This document shows, one piece after another, positions 26,106-37,995 of a stretch of 64,000 bases of DNA. A program made the translations under genes and the position numbers. The stretch is from Trichoplusia ni (Eukaryota; Arthropoda; Insecta; Lepidoptera; Noctuidae), in assembly GCF_003590095.1 (NCBI RefSeq), contig NC_039481.1, forward strand, positions 1,674,001-1,738,000, given 5' to 3'. The notes below the pieces were generated by a model. That model was given only the letters and a program-made list of their open reading frames with translations. It ran no database searches and was not told the origin of the DNA. Within the stretch, counting starts at the first letter, position 1, and each line of letters opens with the position of its first letter.

Positions 26106-26632
26106 TGGAATTTGTGTTGAGGATGTACATATGTATAGGCGTAGATACTGTATACATAATATCTTTATTTTAAAAGAGTAACTTATGGAGTTTTTCTGAA
26201 TTTTCTTTTCCATAGGACGCGGTGTCGGTCTATTGGAAAGATAAACGTTTTTCAATAATAAAAAAGACGAATTTAGAAACATCTCCAGGGCTTATCGAAA
26301 TATCCCTTTTAAGGATACTTAAATAAATCGTCATCTAAACTTACAGACAACGTCTTATAGTTAATACTTATAAATGCCTATGTCCAAATGTGAACAGCGA
26401 GTGAAACCTCCCCAGCTAGTAGCATACATATATTTATATGATAATATCTTTACAAACACAGACACACTGATACAAACACATATATGCATCAGCTAAAGAT
26501 CTTTACAGAGCAAACAACTAGTAATCAACATAAAATTTCAATTTGGGGGTTATTTCGACGCATCATTTGTCACATGATACGTTAGCCCGAAAGTATAAGC
26601 ATTGCTTGCTTATATAAAGTCGCGATGCGTTT

Positions 26633-26722
26633 CACTAACATTCTAGTCACATGCACAAAAACACACAGTCTCAGAAGAAGTATAAAAATGCTTATCCTAC
26701 ATGAAACCAGCAATACTCGCGT
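26633..26722 (-). repeat. tRNA-derived SINE fragment
   Basis: It retains 'gtcacatgcacaaaaacaca', then 'gtctcagaa', 'aaatgcttatcctacatg' in the same order as the other reverse copies. The tRNA-like head is too diverged to see. Confidence 0.5.
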
Positions 26723-26870
26723 TTGTAAAAGTATTCACAAAGTTAAAACATACCATAACTTCAGCGCACACAAAAACACAACTTAAATCACAGAACTACC
26801 AAAAAAACATAGTTTACAAAATATTTCATTACAAACATGAATTCTGGGTTCACTTAATGACTTGTAAATA

Positions 26871-26904
26871 GGGGGAGGGTTGGGTCATTAATAACCAGGG
26901 GGGG
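26871..26904 (+). other. G-rich run, possible G-quadruplex
   Basis: Four G-runs occur in 34 bases: GGGGG, GGG and GGG separated by 1-2 bases, then GGGGGGG after a 13-base loop. It is unusual in this AT-rich setting. The long last loop makes a stable quadruplex uncertain. Confidence 0.35.
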
Positions 26905-27529
26905 CTGTCTTCCGCAGCTCCTTCGAGCAATTAACCCATCGCATGGCACTGTCGGGGGCTACCAGTAAGATGTCTCCACGAGAACCTTTGAAACAAATTT
27001 TAATGTAATTTTAAATAAATTGAGAAGATTATAATAATAGAGATGAAAATTACAGTAATAATATTAAATAACTTCAACAACGCCATCTCGTCTCTAAACA
27101 AGCAAAGTTGGTACTAGGCAACTGATAAGCATACTTATATATTTCTAAATACATACGTAATTTAAATAAATTGCACCTAAACACACAGAACAAACGATCT
27201 TCACACAAACATTTCTGTTTATCGTTTTCCTCTTATTCTAGAAAGAACATTTAAACACAAACCAAAACTGTTTTTTTTTGTATTATTTTATATTTTATTA
27301 TCTTTACGTAACATTAAAATACAATTATAAAGTAACTACCCAAGCTTCGATACTGTTCTGCCTACACTGTGTCATACGAACAATGTTTATAATGTAATCG
27401 TGTGCCTTACCTACTTATGCATATAGAATATCGTCTCCACGAAAGGGAACATTAGTCTTCTCAAGTGTTCTAAACTTGATACTTTTTTGAAATCGATACT
27501 TGACGACCTATTAAAATAGACTAAGGATA

Positions 27530-27690
27530 GGCGAGTAGCTGAAGTCACCAGCAAAACCCATAGGGCGCGAGGAATCGCGATGTCGAACATCGCTTAGGAC
27601 AAACGTTTCTATGATCACCGAATGCTTGTCTAGATCTGTGTCTTGTGCATGTGTCATGAATGTTTGTGAAACTCCCCGCGCCACAAGGAT
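27530..27690 (+). repeat. tRNA-derived SINE, diverged
   Basis: The order of blocks matches the family: 'gagtagctgaagtcaccagc', then a B-box position, 'accgaatgcttgtctag', 'tgtcttgtgcatgtg', 'gtttgtgaaactccccgcg' and 'acaaggatt'. Confidence 0.65.
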
Positions 27691-28808
27691 TAAACTACCT
27701 CGTGTGGAGTCATTTTCTTTACAAAGAAATCTCTTCTCTCTCGCTCTTTATCTCCATTTCACAACTCTATTTTCCTCGTGAATACAAAATCAACAAGTCC
27801 GTCTAGTTTGATAAGAAGTTTATTTGTTACAGAGTACATCATTTCAAAAATGCCTCAAAAACACGAGTGACGAAATCAAAATCAAAAGGTTTTATTTCAA
27901 GTAGGCCGTTTTCCAGGCACTTTCAAAACGTTAAGGTGATGGCTCTAGTTGCGCGACGATTTTTGTCTTGCAGAATTTCAAGTTTATTTCAATTTTTATT
28001 TTTAACCAGTGTTTTTTATACAATCTCTAAAACATACCTTGGTATAAAACCTTGTTTTAAACCTTGCTTTAGGCTTTCGTTTTTCCTTTGTCGCGTATAA
28101 ATCTCACACACAAGCTCTCGAGGACAATACCTCTCTTATCCCACTGAGGAGTAGAAGAATTGTGGTATTGCATTTTGAGCTCTATTAACAAGAAATAGAT
28201 CTGAATTGTTTTATATTTTTATGTAAAGGAATAAAAAACATGTTATAAGGTTTAGTATGGAATGCAATTCAAGCATATGCCTGAAACAAAACGTCTATTT
28301 TAAATAAACTCTACTCTTTGATTCCATACACCTAACGTTTTGACGTACACAAGCATATTCATAAAAATATCGCGTTTCACTTTTGAAACACATTTAATGT
28401 ATGTTTAAACAAATTGAAAACGAATGACACATATTAGTTTTGAAAGCATCGTAGTTACAATTACCGAACTACACGACACGATTTAAACAATATAAAATCA
28501 AAACAGTGCAAACACGATGCATAAAACGCAACATAAAATAACGAACAGATGTAATCAGCGTACGAAAGCGTAAATCGCAACATAAATCGGGCGGCAACTT
28601 TTTAATTTTACGTGTTTACGCATAATTGCGCTGCGTTACGCGTAAACGACCGTAAATCTGTCCGATTGGTTATTTATACGCTATTTACTGAATGAAATAT
28701 AAGCGGACATGAGTGGAGGCTTGAAACTGCGGCGAATTAGAAGGTTCCACGCTCAGGAGAGTTGGAGAGATGGAGAGGTTTTAATCAATCAGTGAACTCA
28801 AGTCTAAT

Positions 28809-28856
28809 AAATAAATATTAATAAAACTGAACGATTAGTTTTATTAATATTTATTT
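28809..28856. repeat. Perfect 20-bp AT-rich inverted repeat, 8-nt loop
   Basis: Arm 28809-28828 is an exact reverse complement of 28837-28856, with loop GAACGATT. It is almost pure A/T. No flanking element could be delimited. Confidence 0.8.
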
Positions 28857-29534
28857 TTTAAGTTATGGCCTTTCGCAGGCTTCTAAAATCAGAACCTCCT
28901 GATTAGCCAATTTTTCATGCAAAATGATGTCCATGAAGCATGTTAAAATGTAATAAACTGAATTGAATTTCATCATTTCGAACGCAACACAAGAGTTACT
29001 TCAATAGTTGCTTGTTTTTTGATCTACCAATTTAATTAAAAAAATAGCTGGTGATAATTATTGTGACTCTCGGTTTTGATATAGAAAATATTTTTTCTTG
29101 GTTATTCTAAAATTGATTGACCCTCACTCAATTGAAACCTTGATTCCAATAAAAACACAAATACTTAAAATATTAATATTATAAATTACAACAAGAGATA
29201 GAAAACAAACCTGTTCTCAAAATACAATACCTAAAAGAGCAAAATTATTAATAAAAAGAGTACTTTGTTATAAATACATGATCTGCCGTCTCACAGCTCA
29301 CGGCAGTTAACTCAATTATTTCCTAACAACATCACAGAATCTATTTTTCTTCCATTACGGAAGCTCTCTTCAAGAGTTTTAATATTAACTTTACAAGAAA
29401 ACTCGATTACTTCATTATCAGTTACTGCCGCTCCGTAAACTGTAAACATATAGTAAATTGATAGATATATAAATAACACTTGTTTCGATATTATTCGGTG
29501 AACGTGATGTGAAATATTAAACGGTGTATCATGT

Positions 29535-29858
29535 CAGTGGTTGTCAAACTGTAGTTAAATTTTATGTTTACGGTTCCGTATCCAAGGCTCTACTGCCTAT
29601 TCGTCTGTCACAAGGCTTTTCCTCATGAACAGATAGCTACACAGTTGAAATCTACAGATGCAATGATTTTTAAATTTTCACAGATTGTCGCTATATTTAC
29701 AAATAATTTAACTAACAAACGAAGCAACGCCAAGTCATTTCCATACATTCGATCATTTTCTTTAATGCTAATCATAAAATAGTCGACTGATTTGAAACTA
29801 ATTGCATCAGTTGAAAAAAGTACGTTAAATTACTCAACAAAAAGTTTGACAACCACTG
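29535..29858. mobile_element. hAT-like MITE with 16-bp perfect terminal inverted repeats
   Basis: The left end CAGTGGTTGTCAAACT (29535-29550) is an exact reverse complement of 29843-29858. CAGNGGTT..TCAAA is the typical end of hAT-superfamily elements (family knowledge). The 324-bp element has no transposase. The flanking 8 bases do not match, so the target-site duplication has decayed or the insertion was rearranged. Confidence 0.75.
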
Positions 29859-31065
29859 CCACATAATAATTTAAATAACAGTTATTTTTAAACGACACAT
29901 TTAAGTGGTGGTATACACAGTCTGGACGAGTCGTTTAATTGTGTATTCATGGTCCCATCTGTTCACAAAAGCGACAATACCATTGCCTTACGCGCTAACG
30001 AACTATATGTATTTTATTTTTATTTTATTGCACTGTTTATAAACGTACAAAAAATAGAAGTTTTTGCTAAATATGTATATGAAATTTTCGTGAAATACAT
30101 AAAGATGAAATATTTTCATTTTCAGTTTTAAATATTTCGTACGAAAACTAAAAATATTCATTTTTTGATAAACTTCAATTATTTCCTTCAAACTAGAACA
30201 AACTGAAAAATCTAAAAACTAAACTACGTTTACTGCCTTATAGTTTTTAGATCGTCATGAGATTGACACTTGAATTGTGGTCGATATTCAAAAACATTTC
30301 TCAAAAATAGGCCTGGTACAAATTGGATGAAGAATCCTATCGGAACCGAAGCTATCGAAAGTTAATGAAATACAGCTCTTCGACAGACTGATAGACAGAC
30401 AGACTGCAGAACCATAGTTACAAGGTTCTGTTTTCAACTTTAAATACAGTACCCTGAAAAATAACAACGCGGATTTTTTTGATATTGTTGATTTCCAAGA
30501 TTTTCCGCTTTCATCAAATAAATCTCTTCAGCTTTGTTTTATTAGTATGGATTAAACTGTATAACAATAAATAAAAACCACTTTCCAAAATATTATATTC
30601 CATGAACTACGTGAAAGCCGGTTTAATCCGGCTAAATCCAACTCAATCTAACTTTATTACATCAATTGCTAGCACCAAAAATTAAAATCCGCCTCCATTC
30701 GCGCTGGTGTTGCCAAAATATTAAAATTAAAAAATCGTAACTAGTTAGATTGTACTAACAGAACTCGATTTGAAGTTTTGAGAACGAATGTTTGTTTTTT
30801 AATGCATTTTTTGTAAATGGTGAAAAGTCTGATCGTTTTTTAGTACATATAAAAATGTAAATGATTACATAATATATCTAAAATATGTTCATTTCTATAG
30901 TATTTTGTTTTGTGTAAGGACGCTAACAATTATCTTTATCTGAGCTGTTACTATACATTCGTCAAAGGAGTATTCGTTAAAGCGAGACGCCGCTTATTTT
31001 AATCAGTGAAACCTCACTCTCTCGCAGCAGCAACAGTCCTGCTTCAAGACCTCATGCTGCAGGAC

Positions 31066-31245
31066 TGACCTGCATGGTTGCTGGCTGGTAGAGGTCACTA
31101 CGGCAAACTGTGCCGTGCCGGTTCGATCCCCGCATACAGGCAAGCCTTTGGCCTTTGTTTCCACGAATGCTTGCCCTGAGTCTGGGCTTTTTTGAGTATG
31201 ACTCGAGTGTTTGTGCAACTTCCCGCGACACAATAATTAAATTAC
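31066..31245 (+). repeat. tRNA-derived SINE with intact B box
   Basis: The phrase 'ccggttcgatccccgc' at about 31118-31133 is a consensus RNA polymerase III B box. It is followed by the family body 'acgaatgcttgccctgagtc' and 'cttcccgcgacacaa'. The A box is degraded. Confidence 0.75.
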
Positions 31246-31640
31246 ATACAGCTGTAGTCGTCTTCAAAAGAAAAACAAGGACTATATCTGCATTACATCC
31301 AATTCAATTCATATAATCCTAGCAGAGAATTCTAGTCAATAAGCAATTGGAATCTGGTCCAATTCCCATTGGGTAACCAGAACATTCTTATTTTATTAAT
31401 TAGGTTAGGTTAGTAGAATTGTTACTAGAACTAAGTGCCAGCTCAGAGATCGAAGCGAGTTCCGTCGAGTGTGATTATCCGAATAGTACTTATTAAGTTC
31501 GAAAGTTCGAAAACTTAAGGTCTATATACACTCAGATTATTTAAGAGTCATTTGAAGAATATTTTCATAGTAATTAGCGTGCCAATGATTCATTATTGAA
31601 TGATGCAACGGTTAACTCCCACGTACTTATCTGGATTGCC

Positions 31641-31740
31641 CGATTAGTTTTGGACCCAACCGGAGTGCTTAATCTGGCGGTGAAGTCGAACTTCAACTTC
31701 TTCGACTCACGACTCTAGTTGGATCCGAAACTAGTCAGCA
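31641..31740. repeat. Imperfect foldback
   Basis: The arms 'gattagttttggacccaac' (left) and 'gttggatccgaaactagtc' (right) pair with a few mismatches around a ~60-base spacer. A short 'gactagtttc/gaaactagtc' hairpin near 49942-49967 uses a similar arm sequence, so both may be remnants of one foldback family. Confidence 0.45.
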
Positions 31741-33484
31741 GTTTCAATCCCGAAAAAGATAATAAACAGAAAAATTAAAACTCTCTCTCATTTGCTCTTT
31801 CATTTGTGTTATAATTCTGGACCAAGTTTTTATTTCATCCAATTTTAAGTATAACACACAATTTAAATACCTTATTCAAACCTCCTCGTAATGCACGTAT
31901 AAGATAATCGACTCTACAACTCATTTAAAGGAACTCTACAAAATTTCTTCATCACATTTTAACAATCATAAACAGTGCTACATCCGAGAACGTCGTTCCT
32001 TGATAACTCCGTGGACAAATTTCATTAAGTCCGGGTTCCGTAAGTCTCATTTAGTTCGGTAAACACTAGAACAGGACAATATCCTCTTGTTGTGCTCTCA
32101 GACCCTCGAGATGAAGCCCCGCCTTAAACATAGTTGAAAGGTTTTTTTATTAGATTTTGTAAACGTTTACACTTTTTTGTTGGAGGGTTTTAATGTGTTT
32201 CTTTTGTCTTCGATTTTAGAACGTGCTGCATGTATATGCATGGTTTTAATGCGTATCAATTTCATTAAAATTCAGTTAAGGTTTAAATCGAAACCAAATT
32301 GAAACAAAGCTTAGTAAAGCAGGTAACTCACTGTTAATATATAGATGTAGCTTCCTCTTCTACGAAAAGTTGTATTCTCCTATTTTCTGTGTGTTTTCAG
32401 CTCTAAATCTGATAAACTGTTGGCCCTCTGCAGTACAATACAAAAATAGTACTGAAAAGACTCAACAGCATTCTGTAATAAAATCAAATTAGTCCCAATT
32501 CAGTCTGAAAACAAGATAAACATAGAAATTACTAACTAAAATTCACGAAGCATTTATTTTGTGTAAATTGAAAATTCGATTTGTGAAAGATTAGAAATAG
32601 CCTGACGACCCTTACTGTTTACACTAAATGAGTTATAGTTATAAAGTAAGATGTTAAAATATTATAAAAACAGCCATCTTGAAGGAATTGTAATAAGACC
32701 TTATTTAAAATGTGTCTATTTATAATTATTAATAGCTTTATAAATGCTACATAAACATGCTATGTAAGCTGGTTCCTATCCTGATCCTCATCTCTGTGAA
32801 CTTACCATCAAGAAATTTTATTTAATCTTAAAGAATACTATACACTGAAATACATATTTAAAAAAGAAATACTTACTAAGAAAACCGAACACTTTATTTC
32901 CATACAAGACTTAAACTCGATCAAAAAACATTGTTTTGAAAAGAATATCTGCCCGCCAGTCCTCAGTTACATTCCAAACAGGGTGTCCACACGTCGCCTA
33001 CGTGACCAGAATAATCACTCTCAAAACACCCTGTATAACGCGAATTCAAAACAAAATTATGTTATCAACTAATTTGTGGAAAATGGATTTGTGTAATTAC
33101 TTTACGTTTGTCGAAAATTTTGTTATGACGTCACAGCAAGAATGATGGGTATGGTGGAAAAATGGTGTCATTAAATTTAGTGAACAAAGCTTTTTTGTAG
33201 AGCATTTTTTTTCGTTGTTTAATTATTTCATCCTCTTGATTCAAACATTATTAACCTACAACAGGAAGATATTTTTGATTTCACATTGATAAAAATCAGT
33301 CATAAATATTGTGGTTATGATAGAATTGTCTCGAAAGGTTTGAGATGCTGTTATCCATCTTCACATTTAAGCTACTTTCTTAATCTTCAAATCGCAACAC
33401 GTCATGTCTTCTAAATCTCATCTTTATTAAAAAACCCATACACAAACCCGGTTCTAAAACAAATATCGTACCCCATAAAATGTG

Positions 33485-33570
33485 TACTACGCGAGAAATG
33501 GCCTACGACGCGTACCAGAGAATGCGAAGCGCTACGCTACGGTGCCTACGTAGCTACGAGACCACTCTAC
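33485..33570. repeat. CTACG/GCTACG-rich cluster
   Basis: CTACG occurs about six times in under 90 bases, including GCTACGCTACGG and CCTACGTAGCTACG. The same motif as CGTAGC is clustered at 53868-53946. Probably decayed copies of one short repeat family. Confidence 0.45.
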
Positions 33571-34781
33571 CGGCTATACTGATAATTATGTGTAGATTGT
33601 GGTAAAATGTATTCCACTTTTGGTTAATAGGATTAGAGAACTATTAATATAGAAAAGTAAGTAGATTTTGATAAGAATCAATATCTCAATTTATATATCA
33701 TATCATATTATAGAAATATGTAATGTAGATTTGTAGTTCCTCCTTTTGATTTGCCCTAACAGGGTCCATGATATTGTAAATATGAAGGAGGCTTAAAGAT
33801 AGTTTAAGCCTCTTTTACATCTATTGTAACATTATGGAATGCAAATAAATTTATGAATATGAATACCTGCATTTTACCTCTTTCAATCATGTAAAAATCT
33901 TTTAATTTAAATCTAGCTCAGAACTAATACCTTTATTTTTTTATTAAAAAACGCATAATTTTCATTTTAATCCGCTCACAAAGAGGTACCGTGCCCACTA
34001 ATCTTGTCCACGCAAGTTATAAGTCATCCCTACGAGAGTAATACTTGTCTGCAGTCTAATTTTGTTTTAGGGGTCCTTGCACTATTAAATATAAACTTAT
34101 TCTTGAATATAAGACTAATTTAATCAGAATTGCTCAGAGGAGCTACAATTTTGAATTTCTTGGAACTAGTTTAATATCAAAGCCAATAATTGAAACTAAA
34201 CTGTCAACCGACTCCAAAAATGAGGAGGTCCTAAATTTGTCTAAATTTTGTTTTTTTTTTGTTTATTATACATATATCTGATACCCCAGAACCGATTTTA
34301 TTGATTTTTCATTTAACTTGAAATAGCTTTCATTTGGTCCCATAAAATACATCAAGTTTGGCTCAGCTGTTAAAGTTTAAATTTACGGAAGTAGCATCGC
34401 AGTCTTCTTTTTAAATTCGAACACTTGTTCATAAATTTGAGGTACTGAGACTAGAAAAAGGAAAAAATATATAAGGGTACGGAACATGACACGTAAGCCA
34501 GCTATTACTAACTTTATAACCTGAACCTAAGTTGAGCTTACGTTACTTCGAGACCGCATGAGAGTTAGTTCAAAATCTTCTAGAATTTACAAGCAAGAAT
34601 TATTTGACCAAAAATATAAGTGAGTCCTTGAGAGGATCAAATATATATTATGTAAGTATTTAAAATAAAATAGTGACGTGTTTCTTGAAACCTGCAAAAA
34701 TAACATTTTGTTCATAAGCATGTAGAGAACAGTTTCTTCTTAACAACGACTCTTAATTTTAACTGGCGTCTTATTTAAACA

Positions 34782-35051
34782 CTAGCTGTTGCCCTTGACT
34801 TCGTCCCCGTGGGTAGAAGATATAAGTTATGATTTATACCTGCCCTGTTTTTTTCACATTTTCCATTGCATCTTCGCTCCTATTAGTTGCAGCGTGATGG
34901 TTTGTAGCATAAAGCCTTCCTAGTAGTAGATAAATAGTCTATTCAACACAAAAATAATTTTTCAATTTGGACCAGTAGTTCCTGAGATTAGCCTGTTCAA
35001 ACAAACAAACAAACAAACTCTTCAGCTTTATATATTAGTATAGAGTATAGA
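34782..35051 (-). mobile_element. Non-autonomous Helitron-like element, reverse copy
   Basis: On the minus strand it starts A|TCTATACTCTATACTAATA (from 35051) and ends CAACAGCTAG|T (34782). It has the same order of blocks as the 14739 copy, including the GTTT microsatellite (CAAA on the plus strand, about 34998-35018) and 'cctattagttgcagcgtgat'. It is 270 bp long and non-coding. Confidence 0.8.
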
Positions 35052-36293
35052 TTAGTATAAATGAAGCAAAATTCTCATAATGTAACTTTTAAATCGAGCT
35101 CTCTTTTTTCGTTCGGTAAATATACGTATTATTTTAAAAAATAATTTCTTTATGCAATTTTTATTGACGAAAAGATGTTGGTCACGGCTTTTCTGACAAA
35201 ATAAAAAGAATAAATTAACGAGCGCAACAGGCAACAAACACTCACACTCCCGCATTTTTTTTATAATACAAGTGTGAAAATCTTGTATCTTAATAAATCC
35301 AAAAACAAGTAACCAACACAACTGATCTCCAACCTTTATCAATCAGTAAAGGATTAGCTACAAAGCAATCAGGTCCGACATCGGCGTATCACTGGCATCG
35401 GTCACACGCAACAATTGTGAACACTTGATTAATAGTTTAGCATTCACACATCTGACTAGATCTCGCTAATCAATCATACCTGAACCCCCAGATTTGTATG
35501 TCGAAGGTGACGCGAAGCGACGTTCAGGTTTCGCGTTCTGTATGTTCAAAGACTTTAAAAGTCTTTCGGTATGAATAATTTTATGCTTGTATTGCAATAA
35601 AAAGAAAGCACACGGCTTTTTTTTGGGTTCTATATGTAAGGTACATTGGAAGAGCTCAAATCATTTGTCAGGGTATTTGATCAAAGAGTTTATATAGTCC
35701 GAGGGCCAGATTTCTTAAAAAAAAATCTGCATGTAATTTTTATTGTATTTTATCAAGAAAAAAAATACTGAATTTTAGTCGACCATCCCAAAACGTATCC
35801 AAAATAAATCTTTAAAATAATACACTGACCATAAGACGACTAGAAACTTTACTAGATATTTCCAAAGCCTTTACAGATTTGACAACACCATTGAGGAACC
35901 CTGTGCGGTGTCCAATTTGTATCTGTAACTTTTTTGTGTTACAATTTGCCATGACGCGCCGTCAGATGAATGTTGCCAATGTTTTGTTTTAGATTGAGAT
36001 ATTTTATTCCGATAAAACTGGACACGTATCGGTTGGAATTGAAACAATATTAATGGATGCAGATATTTGATTTTATGGTACATACAAACAAATATCACGA
36101 GTAAAAATGTTCATGTTATTTTTGTTTGAAACCGAATTATTGAAGTACATGTATTTAGTTTTGTGTATTGATATCGAATAACCTAATCACATTGAAGTTT
36201 TTGTTTGAATAAAGGCATGAAAAAACATATTTGGTTTTGACAACAGTCTATATATTATTATATACCTGTATGTAACTTATTGTACGGCCGAAA

Positions 36294-36540
36294 GGGTATT
36301 GGACAAAAAAAACTGTTTAGTAAACAAAATATAACGTGCAGTGAAATAAAATCTCGTATGACGTCATTTCACAGTACGCTCTTTACTAGTAAGTGATGTC
36401 ACTGGTCCCACTAATATATATTTCATCATCTTAACTACTACTTTACTACTAATCTTTATTACTTCTTTATGAAGTGAAAAAATGAAAAATACTTTATATT
36501 TTTGGGAAACCTTATTGACAAGATTTTTTTTGACCAAAAC
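36294..36540 (+). mobile_element. Second copy of the GGGTATTTGAC MITE
   Basis: It opens GGGTATTGGACAAAAAA and keeps 'tgacgtcatttcacagtacg' and 'tttactagtaagtgatgtca', parallel to the 10012 copy. The right terminal repeat is not recognisable. Confidence 0.55.
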
Positions 36541-37889
36541 TCGATTCGACCGTTTAGCTGGCCCTTAAACTTACTCACTCATCAATTAAATTAAAACTAA
36601 TCCACCTAAGAACAATTTGATCATATTTAACCCGCTTAGCCCAAAACCCGGTTCACACATGTACTGTACAATACTACATCACATAATCCAGAATCGATAT
36701 CACTCGATACGTAACAAGATCGAGTTTGGTGCGATTCGTGACATTTAAGGCAGCGCGTGACTCCATTTACCGACGATACAAAAGAGGCGAGATCAAAGGG
36801 GCAGCCCAGTTAAATACTAGTGTTGTACTCTGCAAGACGTATTTTAAAATCGATTTGAAATTCTATGACAAATATATCGATATTTTTTTACATATAATTT
36901 CCATTTTCCGATTAAACCTTTATTATTTTAATATTTTTGAGGTAACATCGCAGACCAATATCTGTTAAAATTAAGCTACTTACACTAAATTAAATCATTA
37001 TTTAAAGTTACTCAGTTAAGTAATGGAATTATTCAATTGTTAAACAAAGGAATTTTTACTTTTCATTAATGCTCGCTGTTCATAATTAAATTTTAAAATT
37101 ATGGGTCTCATTATGAGACCTGATTCTCCTTTTATTGTGACGCGAATTTAAATATCGATCCCTATTAATCGATTTTATTCGAAATCGATGCAAGTGCAAT
37201 ATTTTGTAATTTCCCCTCTCTAGTAGAAATCTTTCCTTTGTACGTGAAAGATGTTTTTGAGGGGTTAAATTTTCGAAATTATTTGGCAAATGTTTGTAGC
37301 GACGGTATTTATATTATAATACGTCCTATTGTAATGAGGCTGTACTTAATGAGGGTTCACTTTTACAACTACGATGTAGAAAGTTTACAACTATGTACTA
37401 TTTTGCCTTGCTATGACTCTTCTTTTTTTCTCTATGTGTTTGCCGTTTCTTATTGTGTTTTCCGATGATTTCCTATTTTTTTTAACCTTTATTTTTGACA
37501 TCATCACACGACAAAAAGCATTGTCTCTCTCAGTTGGCCTGTTTACCAGTAACCTTTTTTTAACGTCCTACGCACATTTGCTCTTACCTTACGCCAATAT
37601 TGATAAACAGTTCAAAAACATCTACAGGTATCTTTTCACATACTGCCATATCATATGTGAGTTATCTCCCAATTTCGGTGCAAACATTCCAACAATATGC
37701 TTTATAGTTCCGGAACCAAAGAAAGCAATAAAATACGAGCATTTCAAACGCGTAAGATAAAGTGGGCGTATTTGATATTTTTCGTTACGCCCTATGAAAT
37801 ATGTAAGGCATTTATTACGTAACGTCCCAATAATAAGGCGCATTTTGGTTGTAACTTAAGCCTGCTATCATCTCTTACAGACAGAGTCG

Positions 37890-37995
37890 CAATTGTGGGA
37901 GAGAGATGCAGGATTACGCTTTATAATGCGCCATCTCGCTTTAGCATCAGCAGAAGTCTTATTTTTAGATGTGGTGGTATGATATTCCTTAAGTT
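37890..37995 (+). repeat. Short dispersed repeat, third copy
   Basis: It carries 'attacgctttataatgcg', 'ccatctcgct' and 'agaagtctta', the same order as in the 17180 copy. Another partial copy is at about 39645-39700. Confidence 0.4.

Larger units (their letters stand above)
21141..29534. other. Non-coding stretch
   Basis: No coding exon recognised. It carries two perfect hairpins (25027, 28809), the 5S-derived SINE, two tRNA-derived SINEs, a G-rich run, and a dispersed repeat at 25530-25630, each listed separately. The remainder is AT-rich. Confidence 0.5.

Noticed and set aside
31400..31413. TTAGG telomere-like repeat
   Set aside because: Fewer than three copies, which is expected by chance in AT-rich DNA.
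37413..37760. 115-residue plus-strand frame rich in Phe and Leu
   Set aside because: Composition follows the T-rich DNA; no start context, splice signals or family features.
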